Assembly (NCBI GenBank): GCA_021772075.1
Contig: JAETNQ010000011.1
Location: forward strand, 1-64,000
Origin: Lachnospiraceae bacterium
Lineage (GTDB): Bacteria; Bacillota; Clostridia; Lachnospirales; Lachnospiraceae
Length of the DNA: 64,000 nucleotides
Direction of reading: 5' to 3'
Shown: positions 15,321 through 25,255 of the stretch, piece after piece
How the letters are laid out: every line of letters begins with the position of its first letter
How positions within the stretch are numbered: position 1 is the first letter of the stretch
Translations under genes and position numbers: made by a program
Notes under the pieces: model-generated
Told to the model about the DNA's origin: nothing
Seen by the model: only the letters and a program-made list of their open reading frames with translations
The model's database searches: none

Positions 15321-18300
15321 ATGTACCATTGTTGCTTACACTTTTATTGGTTGGGAGACCGGAGCGAAATTTTTGAAATCATAAAGAGGATGCCGCCGCT
15401 TGAGCATTTTTCACATGAGTATTGGGAAAGCAGCGAAGCGGAGAAGTCTCTGGCGGTGCAAGCAGATGTTATTCTGGTCAATCTTCAGGGGCGGGAAGCA
15501 AAAACCGTAGTGGACAGGGTCGTTTCATGGAAGAACAAAGAAGCAGAATTGATTCTGGTTGCGGAGAAAGGGCAGATAGGATGTCTTGCCGGCATCCTGC
15601 CTGAGATAAAAGATATATGGATCAGCCCTATGACAGAGGAAGAGGTAAAATTCCGCTTTTTAAGATGGCAGCAGTCAAATAAAATGAGCAAAGACTTTTG
15701 GCAGACCAGCCAATTTTTTGAAGCTACGATCAATCACATTCCGAACCTGATCTGGTATAAAGACAAAAAGGGCATTCATGAAAAGGTGAACGACAGCTTC
15801 TGCCGGACAGTGAATAAACCAAAGCGCCAGGTAGAAGGCCGGGGGCATGCCTACATATGGGATGTGGAACAGGATGATCCTGCTTGCGTTGAATCCGAGA
15901 GGGAAGTCATGGAAAGCAAAAAGACTTTCGTATCGGAAGAAACTATTCAGACAGGAGCCGGAATCCGCACGCTGATGACTTATAAATCCCCTCTTTATGA
16001 TTGGGACGGAAGCGTCATGGGAACCGTAGGGGTAGCGATCGATGTAACGAAAGAACGGGCTTATAAACAGGAGTTGATGCAGAAGAACCAAACGCTGGAA
16101 AAGATTTTTACTACGATTGACTGCGGAGTGATATGCCACAGCATGGATGGGACACGCGTTTTTAGCATAAATAAGGCGGCGCTCAAAATCATGGGATACG
16201 AGTCCATGGAAGAATTGGTAAAAGACGGATTCGACATGGTGGCAGGAAGCGTCGTGGAGGAAGACCGCGGAAAACTTCAGGAGTGCATGAAGAAGCTGAA
16301 AAAAGAAGGAGACAGCGTCAGCATTGAATACAGAGTGAGGCATAAGAACGGCGAGATGCTGCATATCATGGGCAATATCAAATTGCTGAAAGAAAACGGG
16401 GAGTTCTTCTACCAAAGATTCCTTCTGGACTGCACCGCTCAGAAGCTGCAGGAAAAGAAAAACGAAAGATGGCAGTTGGAATTGGTTCAGGCATTAGGGA
16501 TTGATTATAGCATTGTCTGTTATTTTGACTTGGATACGGATATTGGCATTCCATTCCGGGTGAACGGAAAAGACGGAGAGATTTTTGCCGCGAATCCAAA
16601 AGGAAAAATTTCCTTCAAGAAATGCATGGAGCGCTACATACAGGAATTTGTACATGAAGACGACAGGAAAATGGTAAGCCGGTTTTCTTCCGTGGATTAT
16701 TTACAGGAAGAATTGATGGAAAAGAATCTGCAATATGTGAATTACCGGGCATGTATAAATGGAAAGATAGAATATTACCAGTTAAAGATCGTGCGCATAG
16801 GGAAATGGGCGGGAGAGCATGGCATTGTTTTAGGATTCCGCAGTGTGGAGGAGGAAATCCGTAACGAAATAGAAAAGAAAAATCTGCTGGAAGATGCGTT
16901 GCAACAGGCGAATCAGGCAAATAAGGCAAAGAGCGTCTTTTTATCCAATATGTCCCATGATATCCGCACACCGATGAACGCGATTGTCGGATTCACTACC
17001 CTTGCCATCGCGCATATAGAGGATAAAGAACAGGTGGCGGAATACTTAAAAAAGATCATGACATCGGGAAACCATTTGCTGAGCCTGATCAATGATGTTT
17101 TGGATATGAGCCGTATCGAAAGCGGGAAAATGCACTTGGATGAAAAACCATGTTCCCTGCCGGATATTCTGCACGGCCTGCGCAATATATTATTGGCGGA
17201 CGTACATGCAAAACAGCTGGATCTTTATATGGATGCAGTAGATGTCATAGATGAAGAGATATATTGCGACAAACTCCGATTAAACCAAGTGCTTTTGAAT
17301 TTGCTGAGCAATGCTGTCAAGTATACAGGAACGGGCGGCATTATCAGTATGCGCATCAAGGAAAAACCCGGCGCGCCGACAGGCTATGCGAATTATGAAT
17401 TCAGCATCAGAGATACGGGTATCGGTATGAGCGAGGAATTTGTAGCGCATATTTTCGAGCCATTTGAAAGGGAAAAGAGCAGCACGATCAGCGGAATACA
17501 GGGAACCGGCTTGGGAATGGCGATTACGAAAAATATCGTGGATATGATGAATGGAACGATATCAGTAAAAAGTGAGCAGGGGGAAGGAACAGAGGTGACA
17601 GTCTGCTTCACATTCCGCTTGGATTTGGATGCAAAAGGTCCTCGGGATATACCACAGTTAAAGGGCTGCAGGGCGCTGGTAGTAGATGATGATTTTAATA
17701 CCTGTGACAGCGTTACTTATATGCTTGGAGAGATCGGGATGCGCGCGGAATGGACCTTATCGGGGAAGGAAGCTTTGCTTAGGACGCGCCAGTCGGTGAT
17801 GAGAAATGATATTTATAATGTATATGTGATTGACTGGATGCTTCCGGATATGAACGGTATCGAGGTAACGAGGAGGATACGGAAGGAAATGGGGGAAGAT
17901 GTGCCGATCATTCTTTTGACGGCATATGACTGGCTGGATATTGAGGAAGAAGCGAAAGAGGCCGGGATTACAGCATTTTGCAGCAAACCGTTGTTCCTGT
18001 CCGAACTTCGCAGCTGTCTGCATTCCATTGTAAATGCTGGAGAGGAAAAGGAAGAGAACGGAGAAGAACGGAGAAGGCATCATTTAGGACGCATTTTGCT
18101 GGTGGAAGATAATGAACTGAACCAAGAGATCGCCACGGCTATTTTGGGAGATGCAGGATTTTTGACAGAAGTTGCGGAAAACGGGCAGATTGCGGTGGAT
18201 ATGCTGAAGAAATCCGAGCCAGGATATTACCAGCTGATACTTATGGATGTCCGGATGCCGGTGATGAATGGGTATGAAGCGACCAAGATGATCCGCAAGC

Positions 18301-18461
18301 TGGACGATCCGGAGCTGGCTTCTATTCCTATTCTGGCTATGACCGCCAATGCGTTTGAAGAAGATAAGCAAGAGGCATTAAACAGCGGAATGAACGGACA
18401 TCTGGCAAAACCGATTGATGTGAAAGTGCTGCTGGACACGCTGGACAACATACTTGTTTAA
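15321..18461 (+). CDS. hybrid sensor histidine kinase with two receiver domains
   Basis: This 1046-residue cytoplasmic kinase begins with a ~110-residue receiver-like fold lacking a phospho-acceptor (VILVNLQ where Asp is expected). Two PAS domains follow (about 125-250 and 255-375) and a third sensor-like region. The HisKA domain carries H546 (MSHDIRTPMNAI) and is followed by the HATPase (LLNLLSNAVKYT, DTGIGM, GTGLGMAI). Two receivers have acceptors D838 (VIDWMLPDMNG) and D976 (LMDVRMPVMNG), each with the conserved KP lysine. No membrane helix and no output domain are present, so the signal must pass to another protein. AAGGAGG precedes the start. The next gene begins within 30 bases, so it may regulate or be part of the MoxR/DUF5682 operon. 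Confidence 0.9.
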   Translation: MYHCCLHFYWLGDRSEIFEIIKRMPPLEHFSHEYWESSEAEKSLAVQADVILVNLQGREAKTVVDRVVSWKNKEAELILVAEKGQIGCLAGILPEIKDIWISPMTEEEVKFRFLRWQQSNKMSKDFWQTSQFFEATINHIPNLIWYKDKKGIHEKVNDSFCRTVNKPKRQVEGRGHAYIWDVEQDDPACVESEREVMESKKTFVSEETIQTGAGIRTLMTYKSPLYDWDGSVMGTVGVAIDVTKERAYKQELMQKNQTLEKIFTTIDCGVICHSMDGTRVFSINKAALKIMGYESMEELVKDGFDMVAGSVVEEDRGKLQECMKKLKKEGDSVSIEYRVRHKNGEMLHIMGNIKLLKENGEFFYQRFLLDCTAQKLQEKKNERWQLELVQALGIDYSIVCYFDLDTDIGIPFRVNGKDGEIFAANPKGKISFKKCMERYIQEFVHEDDRKMVSRFSSVDYLQEELMEKNLQYVNYRACINGKIEYYQLKIVRIGKWAGEHGIVLGFRSVEEEIRNEIEKKNLLEDALQQANQANKAKSVFLSNMSHDIRTPMNAIVGFTTLAIAHIEDKEQVAEYLKKIMTSGNHLLSLINDVLDMSRIESGKMHLDEKPCSLPDILHGLRNILLADVHAKQLDLYMDAVDVIDEEIYCDKLRLNQVLLNLLSNAVKYTGTGGIISMRIKEKPGAPTGYANYEFSIRDTGIGMSEEFVAHIFEPFEREKSSTISGIQGTGLGMAITKNIVDMMNGTISVKSEQGEGTEVTVCFTFRLDLDAKGPRDIPQLKGCRALVVDDDFNTCDSVTYMLGEIGMRAEWTLSGKEALLRTRQSVMRNDIYNVYVIDWMLPDMNGIEVTRRIRKEMGEDVPIILLTAYDWLDIEEEAKEAGITAFCSKPLFLSELRSCLHSIVNAGEEKEENGEERRRHHLGRILLVEDNELNQEIATAILGDAGFLTEVAENGQIAVDMLKKSEPGYYQLILMDVRMPVMNGYEATKMIRKLDDPELASIPILAMTANAFEEDKQEALNSGMNGHLAKPIDVKVLLDTLDNILV

Positions 18462-18488
18462 GCAGACAGCGGGGAAATGAGGATCGAT

Positions 18489-19598
18489 ATGCAGAAAAGC
18501 ATAAAGCCTCCGGTAGAAGAAAGATACCAGGAGGAATTAGAAGTATTAAGAAATACAGATAATGGGCGTCGTCCGGAGAACTGGAAGATGTCGCCAAAAG
18601 CGGTCCGCACGTTTATTTTGGGAAGCCCTGAGCCTATCCAATATCAGGGCAGGGAATACCGGATCGAAAAGAAGTATTTCGGCAATGATGCGCTGGTCGA
18701 GCGCTGCATCGTGACGCTTGCGGGAAACAGGGGACTGATGCTGGTGGGAGAACCGGGAACAGCGAAAACAATGCTTTCGGAGCTGTTATCGGCCGCTATC
18801 AGCGGGGTAAGCACAAATACGATTCAGGGAACTGCAGGAACGACAGAGGATATGATTAAGTATTCATGGAATTATGCGCTTCTGCTGGCAAAAGGGCCAG
18901 GACGCGAGGCATTGGTTCCAGCTCCTTTGTACGTAGGAATGGAAAGGGGAATTCTTACCAGGTTTGAAGAGATAACAAGGACTCCGGCAGAGATCCAGGA
19001 CAGCCTGATCAGCGTTTTGAGCGATAAGGTATTGAATGTGCCGGAACTGGGGGATGATGGATTTTTATTTGCCAGGCCGGGATTTAATATGATTGGAACA
19101 GCGAATACGAGGGATAAGGGCGTCAATGAGATGAGCAGCGCGTTGAAGCGGCGCTTTAATTTTGAGACTGTGACTCCGGTGAGGGAAGTATCCATGGAGA
19201 AGCAGATCATCTTAAACGAAGTCAACAGGCTGGCAAGGGAGAGCAATATTCCTGTGGAAGCGGATGAAGATGTGGCCGGGCTGCTGGCATCTACTTACCA
19301 TGAGCTGCGGGAGGGGATTTCTGCCTACGGGCATAGAATCGATAAGCCGTCCGCAGTGATGAGTACTGCGGAAGCGGTTTCGGTCTGCTACCAGACGATG
19401 CTGACCGGTTATTACTATGGGGAAGGATATATGGATGTGGACTGCCTCGTGCAGAATTTGGTCGGAGCAGTTTCGAAGGAGAATAAAGAAGACCTGGAAA
19501 AAGTAAAAGGGTATTTTAATACGGTAGTGAAAGACAGAAGCAGTAAAGAGGGCGGTTTATGGAGACAATATTACGAAGCAAGGAAATGGCTGAAATAA
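18489..19598 (+). CDS. MoxR-type AAA ATPase (YehL-like)
   Basis: The 369-residue ATPase has Walker A GEPGTAKTM at residues 87-95, a FEEI Walker B region, sensor-1-like GTANTRDKGVN and an arginine-rich KRRFNFE. This is the MoxR/RavA branch of AAA+ proteins, which act as chaperone-like remodellers with VWA partners. GAGGA five bases before ATG 18489 favours that start over ATG 18477. It is the first gene of a five-gene set matching E. coli YehL-YehM-YehP-YehQ plus YehI in kind and length. The reading frame overlaps the next gene. The operon's function is not established. Confidence 0.88.
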   Translation: MQKSIKPPVEERYQEELEVLRNTDNGRRPENWKMSPKAVRTFILGSPEPIQYQGREYRIEKKYFGNDALVERCIVTLAGNRGLMLVGEPGTAKTMLSELLSAAISGVSTNTIQGTAGTTEDMIKYSWNYALLLAKGPGREALVPAPLYVGMERGILTRFEEITRTPAEIQDSLISVLSDKVLNVPELGDDGFLFARPGFNMIGTANTRDKGVNEMSSALKRRFNFETVTPVREVSMEKQIILNEVNRLARESNIPVEADEDVAGLLASTYHELREGISAYGHRIDKPSAVMSTAEAVSVCYQTMLTGYYYGEGYMDVDCLVQNLVGAVSKENKEDLEKVKGYFNTVVKDRSSKEGGLWRQYYEARKWLK

Positions 19599-21988
19599 TG
19601 CTGCTGCCCATCCGCCATCACAGCCCGGCATGTTCTTACCAGATCAAAAAAGTAGTGGAGAGCTGGAAGCCGTCGGCAATTCTGATGGAGGGGCCGGATA
19701 ATGCCAATGCATTGCGGGGAGCCATGATACATGAAGAAACAAAGGCTCCCTTTGCCATATATTATTCCTGTTATGACAGAGAAGGGAAGCTTTCCGAAGA
19801 AAAAGGGCATTATAAATGTTATTATCCGTTTCTGGAATATTCCCCGGAGCTGACCGCATTGAGGGAAGCGGGGAAAAGAGGGATAGAAGCAGCTTTTATC
19901 GATCTGCCGTACGGCGATATCCTTGCGGCATCCGAAAAAGGGAAAGGGCTGTTAAAGGAGGCGGAGAAAAATAATTATAACGATGATTATCTCCTGTCCA
20001 GAAATGTGTACATAAAAAGGCTCTGTGAAAAAACAGGGCTGAGAAATTTTGATGAATTCTGGGAGAAATACTTTGAATTGAATGGTTTTTATGAGGATTC
20101 CGATACCTGGTTTTTCCATCTGCTGACTTATTGCCGGCTGGCAAGGGAGAATACGCCGCCAGAGGCTCTGCTGGAGGAAGGCTGTCTGGCGCGGGAAGCC
20201 CATATGGCGGGAAGGGTTGCGCAATGGGCATCGAAAGGGTCAGGCAGTAAAGAAGAATGGTCGCGCATATTGGTAATAACCGGGGGATTTCATACGCAAG
20301 GGATTTTGGAGCGGCTTTCCGGGGAAGAGTGGGAGAAGACAAAGCTTTTATCACAAAAACAAACGGGCGCTATGCCGGCCGGAGACCAAAGCGTATATCT
20401 GATGCCTTATTCCATGGAGGCGGCGGACGCGTTAAACGGGTATGCCAGCGGCATGCCTTATGCCGGTTTTTACCAGAAGGTATGGGAAGGAAGCGGGGAA
20501 GCACAAGAGGCGTTCCAGAAAGCGGCGCTGGATATGCTGGTGGCCGTGGGCAAGGAAGTGAGAAAGAAGGACGGATATCTTTCCACCTATGATGAAATAT
20601 GCGCCTGGCAGATGGCAAGGGGCCTTAGTGAACTGCGGGGCAAACCGCAGCCGGGAGCTTATGAGCTGCTGGATGCCGTTCTGGCATCCTATGTGAAGGG
20701 AGAGTATAATGCGGCTTCCGATCTGCCGCTTCGGGTTCTGCGAAGACAGATGGCGGGCAGAGGAATGGGGCGGCTTTGTTCTATGGCGGATATCCCGCCG
20801 ATTATTCATGATTTTGAAGCACAGTGTAAAAAATTGGGTCTGAAAGCCCGTTCGACCGTGGAAACGGAAACGACGCTGTCTATCTTTTCCAGTAAAAAGC
20901 ATAGAAAGACCAGTATGTTCTTTCATCGGATGGTTTTTTTAGAAACGGCGTTTGCAAAGAGGATAAAAGGGCCGAATCTGCAGCGGAAAAAAGATAAGAA
21001 CCTGATTCGGGAAATATGGAAATATAAGTGGAATGTCCAGGTTTCTTCTGCTTTGATCGACGTGTCCGTTCACGGGGCAACGGTGGAAGAAGCAGCGGCA
21101 AGCCGGGTTCTGGAGCGTTTAAAGGAAGATATGGGAGCAGGACATGCGGCAGTACTGTTGACACAGGTTTTTGAAATGGGGCTTACGGACCAGATGGAGG
21201 CAGTATATGACAGGGTAAGCAGGCTGATGGTAAGGGAGGAAGACTTTTATTCGATTGCGGATGCCTTGAAATTTTTGATGATGATAGAGGAACTGGACGC
21301 CCTTTACCAATCCGGCTTAAAGGTGTGGGAACTGGTTTTGGCAGGGATCAGGAAACTGGTTGCGCTTCTTCCATCCATGGCAGCCGTGAAAGACGAGAAT
21401 CTGCCGGCTTGTATGGATGCAGTAAAGCTATTGTATCAGATTACAGGCAGAGAGGGCGGAGATATCCACAAAGAAAGGGAAATGTATTATGAAGCTTTGG
21501 AAAGGATGAAGAAGGATGTCAATATCCATGCAGGGCTGAACGGCTGCATCCACGGCATTTTGTATGGAAGCGGAAGGGAGACGGCAGAAGAGGCAGAGAA
21601 GGCTTGCTTTGGATATCTGGCGGGAACAAGGGAACAACTGCTGCAAACGGCATTCTTTTTTCGGGGACTTTTTTATACGGCAAAGGATCTGATATTTATC
21701 GGAAACAGTTTTTTGAAGATGCTGGATCGTTTTTTTGGACAAGTGGAAGAAGGGGAATTCATGGAACTGCTGCCGCAGCTGAGACTGGCATTTGCTTATT
21801 TTACACCTGCGGAAACGGATAAAATAGCGTACAGGGCGGCGGGGCTTCATGGAAAAAAGAGGGAGGATATTACGGAGCGCAGGGAGATTCTTCCGGACTG
21901 GTATGCTTATGGGAAAGAGCTGGACGCGTTTGCCAGAAAGCATATGGAGAATGCAAAAAAGCGGGAGGGAGGAGCAGGAGATGGATGA
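19559..21988 (+). CDS. DUF5682 family protein (YehM-like)
   Basis: The 809-residue protein has the family's N-terminal signature IRHHSPAC followed by ILMEGPDNAN, and GGFHTQGI near residue 240. These histidine- and glycine-rich motifs resemble a metal- or nucleotide-binding fold, but no activity is established. No membrane segment is seen. A start at 19559 has an AGAGGG site inside the ATPase gene (40-base overlap); ATG 19586 or ATG 19598 (TAATG with the ATPase stop) are alternatives. All place it in tight translational coupling. It also overlaps the VWA gene by 8 bases. Second member of the YehLMPQ/YehI-type operon. Confidence 0.85.
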   Translation: METILRSKEMAEIMLLPIRHHSPACSYQIKKVVESWKPSAILMEGPDNANALRGAMIHEETKAPFAIYYSCYDREGKLSEEKGHYKCYYPFLEYSPELTALREAGKRGIEAAFIDLPYGDILAASEKGKGLLKEAEKNNYNDDYLLSRNVYIKRLCEKTGLRNFDEFWEKYFELNGFYEDSDTWFFHLLTYCRLARENTPPEALLEEGCLAREAHMAGRVAQWASKGSGSKEEWSRILVITGGFHTQGILERLSGEEWEKTKLLSQKQTGAMPAGDQSVYLMPYSMEAADALNGYASGMPYAGFYQKVWEGSGEAQEAFQKAALDMLVAVGKEVRKKDGYLSTYDEICAWQMARGLSELRGKPQPGAYELLDAVLASYVKGEYNAASDLPLRVLRRQMAGRGMGRLCSMADIPPIIHDFEAQCKKLGLKARSTVETETTLSIFSSKKHRKTSMFFHRMVFLETAFAKRIKGPNLQRKKDKNLIREIWKYKWNVQVSSALIDVSVHGATVEEAAASRVLERLKEDMGAGHAAVLLTQVFEMGLTDQMEAVYDRVSRLMVREEDFYSIADALKFLMMIEELDALYQSGLKVWELVLAGIRKLVALLPSMAAVKDENLPACMDAVKLLYQITGREGGDIHKEREMYYEALERMKKDVNIHAGLNGCIHGILYGSGRETAEEAEKACFGYLAGTREQLLQTAFFFRGLFYTAKDLIFIGNSFLKMLDRFFGQVEEGEFMELLPQLRLAFAYFTPAETDKIAYRAAGLHGKKREDITERREILPDWYAYGKELDAFARKHMENAKKREGGAGDG

Positions 21989-23102
21989 ACAGGAAATCTT
22001 GAACCGCTGGCGGTTAGTGCTGGGGAAATATGCGGCCGGCCGCATCTCCTTTTCCGGGGGGAGCCGGTCATGGGAGGATATGGAAGAAACGCTGGATTAT
22101 CTGTATGACAGGGAATACGGGGAAGAACAGGAGGTCCGGAAGGAACGCGGCGGAGGAAGCGGGGATTCCCGGCTGACGGTTCCCCGTTGGCTTTCCAAAA
22201 TCAAAAAACTGTTTCCCAAACGAACCGTAGAGGTCATGGAAAGACATGCGCTGGAAAAATATAAAATGACGGAACTATTGACCGATCCGGAAGTGCTGCG
22301 GAAACTGGAACCGAATCAAGAACTGCTGAAGACTATATTGAGCCTGAAACATATGATGAAAGGCGAAGTCCTTGTTCTGGCGAGGGAAATCGTGCGCAAA
22401 GTAGCGGATGAACTGATGAAGGAGCTGGAGCAGGAACTGCGGCAGTCTTTTTTCGGAAAACTGAACCGTAATTCCAGCAGCCCGGTCCGGTCGGCGAGAA
22501 ACTTGGATATAAAGAAAACGATTCGCCATAACTTGAAAAATTATGATACGGAACGGGAACAAATATTGCTAAAAGAAATTTATTTCCATTCCCGCATGAA
22601 AAAATATAACACATGGAGAATTATCCTATGCGTGGACGAAAGCGGCTCTATGCTGGATTCGGTCATTCACAGCGCGGTTATGGCGGGAATTTTTGCCAGA
22701 CTTCCCATGTTGGATACGAGACTGGTTATTTTTGATACGAATGTAGTGGATTTGAGCGGTTATGCCGATGATCCGGTGGAAATGCTGATGAGCGTGCAGC
22801 TGGGCGGAGGTACGAACATTGCGGGCGCGCTGTCCTACTGTGAAGGGCTGGTTGAATTCCCTTACCGGACCATGGTAGTTCTTGTTTCGGATCTTTATGA
22901 GGGAGGCGGATACCAAAACCTTTATCGAGTCAGCCAGGGGCTGGTTGAAAGCGGTGCAAAGCTGGTGGTATTGACGGCGTTAGACCGGGATGCCAATCCG
23001 AATTATGACAGGAATGCGGCTGCCGTCCTTGCCGGTATGGGAGCCTTTGTGGGAGCGATGACGCCGGAAGAACTGGCGGAATTTATCGGTAATATAGTAT
23101 AG
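21981..23102 (+). CDS. VWA domain protein (YehP-like)
   Basis: The 373-residue protein has an N-terminal helical region and a C-terminal von Willebrand A domain. The metal-ion site is complete: DESGSM starting at D219, the GGGTN threonine, and the SDLYEGG aspartate. MoxR ATPases typically work with such VWA adaptors, which bind the client. ATG 21981 is preceded by GGGAGGGAGGAG and overlaps the DUF5682 stop; the frame is open upstream but that part is a shadow. The product would couple the ATPase to a substrate, which is inference from the family. Confidence 0.9.
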   Translation: MDEQEILNRWRLVLGKYAAGRISFSGGSRSWEDMEETLDYLYDREYGEEQEVRKERGGGSGDSRLTVPRWLSKIKKLFPKRTVEVMERHALEKYKMTELLTDPEVLRKLEPNQELLKTILSLKHMMKGEVLVLAREIVRKVADELMKELEQELRQSFFGKLNRNSSSPVRSARNLDIKKTIRHNLKNYDTEREQILLKEIYFHSRMKKYNTWRIILCVDESGSMLDSVIHSAVMAGIFARLPMLDTRLVIFDTNVVDLSGYADDPVEMLMSVQLGGGTNIAGALSYCEGLVEFPYRTMVVLVSDLYEGGGYQNLYRVSQGLVESGAKLVVLTALDRDANPNYDRNAAAVLAGMGAFVGAMTPEELAEFIGNIV

Positions 23103-23123
23103 GAATATAAGGAATATGCGGAT

Positions 23124-25211
23124 ATGGGCGATTGGAAAAGATTATTGGACGAAGCAGATGATGATTATCTGATCGGTATTTCAAATAAAGGGGTCGTAAA
23201 ACGGGCGTATAAGGATAAAACGGAGGGGGATTATAAAGTGCTGTCTTGCGGCAAAGAAGCGGAAGTCAGTACAGGAGGAGAAATCGTCCACATTAAAAAT
23301 CCATTGGGGGAAAGCACTTGCTCTTGTCCTTCCCGTGCCATCTGCCGGCATGTCATACTTGGCATACTGGCATTAAAGGAATGGGCGGAGGAGAAAGGAA
23401 ATGAAGAAACAGCGCAGGATGACGGACAGACGGAAGAAGCCCGGCGGAAAGAAACAGCAGACAAAGGCAAGAATGTGGAAGCAGAAATAGAAGCGTATCC
23501 TCTGGCTTCCATTTTAAGGATCTTGGGCAGCAAACGGCTCCAATCCATAATTATCCAGGCAGAATCCGGGCAAACGGCAGGCATTGCTTCTTCCAGCATC
23601 ATTATGGTAGAGCCGCCTGGGATGGAGCATAAGGTCAAGCTGCTTTCGCCGCTGGAATATTCCTCCTGCACCTGCCATAAAAAAGAATTTTGCATACATA
23701 AAGCGGCGGCGGTATTGTGGTATAAGCTGGAAGCAAAGATGATGACCATAGAGGAGCTGAAAGGAGCGGCGGGTGAAAAATCAGAGTACGATAAGGAGAA
23801 GGTAAAGGAAGCGGCAGCACAGATAAAAATATTCTTAGAAGAACTTCTGGATACCGGATTGGCGAGGGTTTCCTCCGAAGTGACCGGTTATCTGGAACGC
23901 CTTGCGATAATCAGCCATAACGCGCGCCTTCCCCGGTTTGAGGGATATTGCCGGGTTTTGCATGATTTTTATGGAGATTATGGGAAAAGGAAAGCTTCTT
24001 TCCGTGCGCAGGAGCTGATGGGACAGTTAACCCGCCTGTACCGGCGGACGGAACTGCTTCTGGCGGCGGAAGACGGGGCCGGAATCGGGGAACTGGCCGG
24101 GGAGTTCCAGTCAGAGTATAAATATACAGGAAATTTGGATTTAACAGGGATTGCCATCGAACATTTTGAAAGCAAGACAGGATATGAAGGGGAGACCGTA
24201 TATTTGATAGAGGATCATACAAAAGAATGGTATACTTACACTTCGGCAAGGCCGGTTTATTATGAAAAGGCAGGCGGACAAGACGGCCGGGGCAGGGCGC
24301 AGGCTCCATGGAATCTTCCCCTTTCCCTGGAAGCGCTGGCAGAAGCGCGCATTCACCTGGCCGGGGCAAAATGGGACGGGCAAAAAAGGATTTCCTCCAG
24401 CCAGGAAACGAAAGGAGAGCTGCTGGAGAACCGGAAAAAGGGAGGAACACTTTCCATGGAGGTATTCGGAGAGTGGTATTACCGGGATTTTGGAAGGCTT
24501 TATGAGGAGCGGATCGGAAAGGAAGAATTCAGCTGGCTGGGAGGAAAAGAAAAAGGCTCCCGATTGGTATTGATACACCCTTATAGATGCAAAAAAGCGT
24601 TCTTTTCAGAAACGGAACAAAAATTGTTTATGAGCCTGTATGATAAAAGGGAGCGAGAAATAGTAATTGAAACGGCCTACTCGAAAAAGGAGGCACGGTC
24701 CATACGTTATCTGGAACGGGTCACAGAGGAAAGAATTCCTTATTTTTTAGGAAAAGTATATTTGCGGGACGGAAAAATCCGGATGTATCCGGTCGCCGTT
24801 CTGGAAGAGGAGGAACTATTGGAAGAAGCAGGGTTGCCGGAACCGGATGAGGACGGGCCGGGCCAAGGGCAGAAGCAAGAAGATATATGGAGCAAAGGAG
24901 AAGCGTTGGAAACGCTTCTGGAAGAGGCGGAAAATTTGCTGGAAGAATTGTTTCAGAGCGGATTTTGCACCGTTCATGACAGCACGATGGCATCCCTGGC
25001 AGATATGGAAAAGCTGGCGGCCCAGTATGGGATGCAATATTTATCGGACATGCTGGGAGAATTGGCAAAGGGGCTGTCCATGCGGAGGCACAGCCTGGAG
25101 AGGAAGGATGACGGAATGGCGGAGGTCTATGCCCGCTTGAACGAATATTTATACCTATGCCGGGAAAAAGCAGCTTACGATAAAGGGCTTTGCTTATATA
25201 AAGGTGAATAG
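23124..25211 (+). CDS. SWIM zinc-finger protein (YehQ-like)
   Basis: The 695-residue protein has two SWIM-type motifs of the form CxCx5CxH: C66-C68-C74-H76 and C182-C184-C190-H192. Between them lies a charged linker (about 90-125). The rest is a large helical region without recognisable motifs and with a very acidic stretch near residue 570. SWIM fingers bind DNA or proteins. It is the fourth gene of the operon, 21 bases behind the VWA gene. E. coli YehQ is the counterpart by domain and neighbourhood. Two SWIM motifs in one protein are noteworthy. Confidence 0.87.
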   Translation: MGDWKRLLDEADDDYLIGISNKGVVKRAYKDKTEGDYKVLSCGKEAEVSTGGEIVHIKNPLGESTCSCPSRAICRHVILGILALKEWAEEKGNEETAQDDGQTEEARRKETADKGKNVEAEIEAYPLASILRILGSKRLQSIIIQAESGQTAGIASSSIIMVEPPGMEHKVKLLSPLEYSSCTCHKKEFCIHKAAAVLWYKLEAKMMTIEELKGAAGEKSEYDKEKVKEAAAQIKIFLEELLDTGLARVSSEVTGYLERLAIISHNARLPRFEGYCRVLHDFYGDYGKRKASFRAQELMGQLTRLYRRTELLLAAEDGAGIGELAGEFQSEYKYTGNLDLTGIAIEHFESKTGYEGETVYLIEDHTKEWYTYTSARPVYYEKAGGQDGRGRAQAPWNLPLSLEALAEARIHLAGAKWDGQKRISSSQETKGELLENRKKGGTLSMEVFGEWYYRDFGRLYEERIGKEEFSWLGGKEKGSRLVLIHPYRCKKAFFSETEQKLFMSLYDKREREIVIETAYSKKEARSIRYLERVTEERIPYFLGKVYLRDGKIRMYPVAVLEEEELLEEAGLPEPDEDGPGQGQKQEDIWSKGEALETLLEEAENLLEELFQSGFCTVHDSTMASLADMEKLAAQYGMQYLSDMLGELAKGLSMRRHSLERKDDGMAEVYARLNEYLYLCREKAAYDKGLCLYKGE

Positions 25212-25255
25212 AAAGAATGATAGCAAAAAACGGTTGTGTGGAGGAGAAGATAATT

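Noticed and set aside
21849..21980. Upstream extension of the VWA gene
   Set aside because: The extra residues overlap DUF5682 in another frame and look non-native; ATG 21981 has a strong ribosome binding site.
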